A DNA stretch of 64,000 nucleotides, from positions 245,012 to 309,011 of the forward strand of contig VXCM01000305.1 in NCBI GenBank assembly GCA_014773175.1. Direction: 5' to 3'. Every line of letters begins with the position of its first letter. Within the stretch, counting starts at the first letter, position 1. This document shows positions 60,098-64,000 of the stretch, one piece after another. This stretch comes from Lucifuga dentata (lineage: Eukaryota > Chordata > Actinopteri > Ophidiiformes > Bythitidae). The notes beneath the pieces are model-generated. The model worked only from the letters and a program-made list of their open reading frames with translations. It ran no database searches and was not told the DNA's origin. Both the position numbers and the translations under genes were made by a program.

Positions 60098-63087
60098 TAA
60101 AAACACATTATAATGAAAGGTATTTTCCAAGTATTAAGATTCAAAGACAGAAGAATTATACAAAATGTTTCTATGAGAAACAGCTACAGGCTGTTCTTTC
60201 TCTTTATAACCTGAAATTTCATTAGAGACGCCAAAAGCACATAAGATTTTTTTTTTTTTTTTTTNTTTTTTTTTTTTTTTTATGTTAAAAAAAAAAATCC
60301 ACTACACTGTGATGATTTGTCTTTTGAAAATGCAGTGAAATTGTGCAGGTTGGACTTGGTATCACCTGCTCTAGCCAGTGAGCTGGATATAATGATGTTT
60401 GACCAAAAAGAGAAGGACCTCTCCTTGGATCCACCAGTGGGATTTAATTAAGTGAGTGGCAGGGCTGAGTAGCCGAGGTGCTGTGCTCTCCCTTAATGAT
60501 TTTATCCTGTCATGCAAGATACTTCTCTGCTGCACTGTGAAGTAAGTTTCCTTGTAGTTTTAGGCTTGTGGGAATTTCACCAGTCTGTAAGTTCTGTCAG
60601 TATGTGATCCTGTAAATAGCTTAATATTAAAATCCAACTACACCAATTACAATTTTTATTTACAACATATATAGTATCTAAGAAGTCACTGTGTGATATT
60701 TGTAACACAAAAATCATCAAATTTTTTTTATCTTGCAGAAAATAGCCAGTATAAATTGTAACCTGTTGATGTATGCAGTTTAAATATTTTAAAGTCTGAT
60801 TGGTTAATGATAATCAGTTTTGGCTCTCTATCTGTAACAGCCATAACTATGAATAAAAGATGTATAGTTACAAGGAGCACTTTGGCAGTCATAAACAAGA
60901 AGATTATATTGTCACACAAGGCATGTCTGAGAGAGAGAGAAAACACCCCTAAAGAGACAAAGTGAAATGACTTCTGTTACTGGAGCAAAAGGTCCATTCT
61001 GTTGTCACTGAAAGCTGATTCATAGAGCTTGTTTCTCAAATCTAAATCCATTGATAATTATATATTATATAATATATAATTTTATAATTATAATCTATAA
61101 TATATAAAAATAATTTCTTCAGCAATCTGATTATCTGATGGTGTGACATTCATTTGGTAGCCTTGGTAGCTTTTTCAAGCTGTTTAACTTAGACTATGGC
61201 AAAAATTACACATTTTGAAAAAAAAAATAATAATTTTTCAAAACTATAGTTTTCACAGTCAGAAAATGAGGTGGAGTATACGTTAGACTTCATTAGTACA
61301 TCTACTTTGAGAGGCTCAGTCAGCAGCTACATCCTTGTTTACATTCACGTTCCATCTTAATAATATGACATCCGACGTTAAATTTGGTCTTGACTGCTGT
61401 GAATGTGGACTTGCACACATCCTCTCTGATTGGCCAAACAAATACTGAGTGCTGCAGCTCGCCTCAGGAACAAACATGCATTCATCAGCAGCATCAATCT
61501 TTCAATCTGTCACACACAGCTTTCAGCGGCATGAGCAGCCCATTACTCCATTCAGATTGTTTTTGATACCATTTTTACACAACTCCCTCACCACTAAATA
61601 AACATGTCCATTGTTCTAATGCTTCAAGGCCTATAATTAACCACTAGGAGGTGGACTTCAAAAGCCAGATAAGGCCAGTCAATACTGATCGACAGGGCAG
61701 TGAGCATCTGAGGCCTCCACTTAACCGAGGTCACTCCAAACCTCAATCAGGAATAGTGTTCATGCCATTTCCAGCTTAAAAGCAGCTGCAACTAACACGA
61801 ACAGAGAATGGATAGATGCATTTTCCCTAAACTCTGATGACCAAGGCTTTATTCCTGTACTATATTTATGACTTATATCATCCATGTTCTCTTTTAGAAT
61901 CTGCATTTGATTGTTTCTTTTGAGTCTCTTTAACATAAGTGGGTCTTTTTGAATGCATAAGTAAGCAGAGGGCAATAAAAGAGATGAGATGCCAGCTCTA
62001 AAATGTTTTAGCTTTGATTTGGAACTGCAACCTGTAATTATGTGAGATTAGACAAATTTAAAATGTGGCAGATCTTTTATTGCATGCTTTTAGCTGCAGT
62101 AGTTTCATTTATTTTTCCTCCATTAAAGATAATCAATAATTTATTGATTGCTATTACCATTTTGCTCCATTCCATGAGATGTTCCTGCACACAAAATTAT
62201 TGGCAACAGAGGCGCAGCTGTCTAGTTAATGTGCATATCCCACTAAGAATGTATTTAAGCCATTTACACAGTATTCAAAAGATCTGATTTTATTTTTGGA
62301 AATGATTATAAACATTTTTCCAAGTCAAACACATCTGTAAACTAGAGTTGAGACTATAAATCATTGAAAAGCTAGCATATCCTCTTTCAGTGTCAAACTA
62401 CAGACCAAAATTACAAGCCAAAATTTTCAGCATCCTCAATGTTTCACAAGCCAGAAGATAGAAAGACCATAATGAAAAAAAAAAAAAAAAANAAAAAAAA
62501 AAAAAAAAACATCTTTATGGAGAGATTGTTTGAAATGATATGTGAATACTGCTGCTAGAACTAAATACATTAACCACTGAGCAGAAATCTGTTTGAAGCT
62601 GCAGACAAAAGCTGTAAGGAGAAAAGCTTACAAATCAAAGCCGCTGCTCTTCAAAGACTAGCAGCATGGACAAATGAATCATAAAGAGCAACACTTAAGG
62701 ACATGTTTATTTTTCTCGATATTTGAGTACTGCTCTGTTGTATAATATCCTCAAATCTTTCTGTTTGGCAAATATGACTCATACTGTATTCATATGGTTG
62801 TCTGAATGTAAAATGTAAACATAAAAATATTAAAGTTCAAATGCTGTATTTAGTCCAAGCTCAAGTGTTTCTGTAAAGGCATCTATCATTGAGAGGAAGC
62901 AGAATCTTTTCTACATACAGACCTTGCCATAAAGCATCATCAAAGGGGTAACATTATTTTTATAACTTTGAAATCACTTCAGGTCTTAAGGGGCAGATAA
63001 GGCCCCAGTAATGTCTTCTCTTATGAAGTACAGACTTTTAAAATGACACTACAGTGATGTGCTTTTCTCTCCCTTTATTCTACTTAG
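59761..63087. other. Non-coding DNA with simple repeats
   Basis: Includes (CT)n-(CA)n at 60032-60094, T tract with N at 60265 (60247-60281), an AT-only palindrome of 24 bases at 61057-61080, and an A tract with N at 62492 (62475-62509). No gene is supported. Confidence 0.5.
60032..60094. repeat. Compound (CT)n-(CA)n microsatellite
   Basis: About 17 CT units followed by about 14 CA units, uninterrupted. Confidence 0.95.
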
Positions 63088-63175
63088 AAAATCATGGATT
63101 GAAAAAGACATGGAAGCAAAAGAGAAATTTGTGGGGCCACATGATGGCTATAAATCAAAGCTGAGACTACTCATG
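63088..63175 (+). CDS. Candidate internal coding exon, unidentified
   Basis: A pyrimidine-rich acceptor (CTCCCTTTATTCTACTTAG, ending at 63087) and a strong donor (ATG|GTAAGTGAG, GT at 63176-63177) bound 88 bases. Of the three frames, two contain stops. The third, starting after one base, is open throughout and gives 29 residues (KSWIEKDMEAKEKFV...SKLRLLM), a charged, protein-like composition. I do not recognise the peptide. Partner exons could not be found in the window, so this may be part of a plus-strand gene continuing to the right, a non-coding RNA exon, or chance. Confidence 0.27.
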
Positions 63176-64000
63176 GTAAGTGAGAATAAAACAAAGTTGA
63201 GGTCAAACTGTGTAGGCACTAGGCAGTGATAGATCCTAAATGAAAAGTGGTTTTGTAAGCCAGGAAGACAGTGTTTGAAGGAGAGGAAGATACAGAAACA
63301 GTTGAAGAAGATCACAGTAGCAGCAGAAAGGAAAAGTGTGAAAGCGTAGAATTAAAGTTGAATTGGTGGGTGGAGAGAGAGCATGAGAGCAAGCAGCCGC
63401 CTTGCAGAAAGAACATAGACCTCGGCTTCCTGACAACAGTAATTACTCCCCTGGCTTAACTCATGGCCCAAATCTCCTTTTACAGCCAACTAATGCTCAT
63501 CATTTGGGTCCAGTGCTGTATCTTCTTATGATGAGAGATTGCCCGTTAAAGAGTCTGTGCTTTGCTTTTCCTGAATCCAGCGCAAACCAGTGGGGCAGAC
63601 TTCTTAAATATGACCAGATAGCTAGTTTAATCCTCAGAGGGTGAGAGAAGCTTTAGGATGAAATGTCATATCTCACCCACCAATGATAGGATTTGAACCT
63701 GTGTTGGCCGCAATGTGTTAGCCAATCATAGCCTGAAGCAGAAGATCAAATGCACATGGCAGAAAGCAGAAGTGGAGAAACAGTGAACTATGATAATGAA
63801 CCATGAATCATGATTTCTTTGTCATATTGTAAATGATTTAGTTCGGTCATTGGCCTACTCATAAAGTTGAGAACTGCTTATTTTTAGTGGTAATGTCTGG
63901 AAAAAATGTGCTTCAAGAATCAACTGTGGGCAAATTAAACATAAATGAGTCATTTAGATTGTGAGTTGACCACAAATTATGAAATACACAGTAAGCATTC
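63176..64000. other. Non-coding DNA to the window edge
   Basis: Purine-rich at 63265-63400. A tRNA-like B box on the minus strand (GGTTCAAATCC, 63685-63695) has no clear cloverleaf around it. No gene is supported. Confidence 0.4.

Noticed and set aside
63650..63730. tRNA-like B box GGTTCAAATCC on the minus strand
   Set aside because: Acceptor, D and anticodon stems cannot be paired, and the T stem has a mismatch; at most a SINE fragment.
1..64000. CRISPR arrays, operons, phage or plasmid functions
   Set aside because: Composition, repeats and splice-like signals are vertebrate; the tandem units found are microsatellites or assembly duplications without spacers.

Overview
The window looks like a long non-coding stretch of a ray-finned fish genome, most likely a spiny-rayed teleost. 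The evidence is an AT-rich background, dense (CA)n, (GA)n and GATA microsatellites, decayed Tc1, hAT-like, RTE-like and L2/Rex1-like elements, and a SINE-like element with a tRNA-type B box. There is no bacterial-style gene organisation. No complete protein gene can be read: long open frames are rare, start at arbitrary places and resemble nothing I recognise.

Two CpG-rich patches stand out, at about 1590-2080 and 47095-47630. Each carries a plausible minus-strand splice donor at its low-coordinate edge. In the first, an ATG with an A at -3 opens a 12-codon frame (MTEEKSVRLVKL) that runs straight into CTG|GTAGGT, so it may be the first coding exon of a gene continuing off the left edge. The second has no useful ATG and looks like a 5' UTR exon. 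Both point the same way, so they may be two promoters of one long minus-strand gene with the 2-47 kb interval as intron; this is inference. A possible plus-strand internal exon lies at 63088-63175.

Most recognisable content is mobile DNA: six copies of one inverted-repeat MITE family with TTAA at several ends (6.0, 16.3, 28.8, 45.5, 47.9 and 54.8 kb), one holding a younger GGAT-tailed retroposon with a 15-bp target duplication and another interrupted by about 840 bp carrying a BED zinc-finger relic; a 1.15-kb element with GC-rich ends (39.05-40.2 kb); a 405-bp hAT MITE (44.5 kb); a 705-bp element with CAGG/CCTG ends (50.4 kb); an RTE 3' end (19.3 kb); a SINE with an 11-bp target duplication (35.7 kb); a minus-strand LINE reverse-transcriptase relic (52.5-53.2 kb); and Tc1 remnants (58.0 and 59.65 kb).

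The assembly leaves marks. Six places carry a 62-66 bp exact duplication around a single N, and a seventh does so inside the 48.1-kb retroposon. Many homopolymers are also broken by a single N. These look like unmerged contig overlaps, not biology. A 105-N gap sits inside a (GA)n-(CA)n microsatellite at 31.2 kb. Four short-loop perfect hairpins, three of them within 57.97-59.04 kb, are the most unusual structures not explained by known elements.
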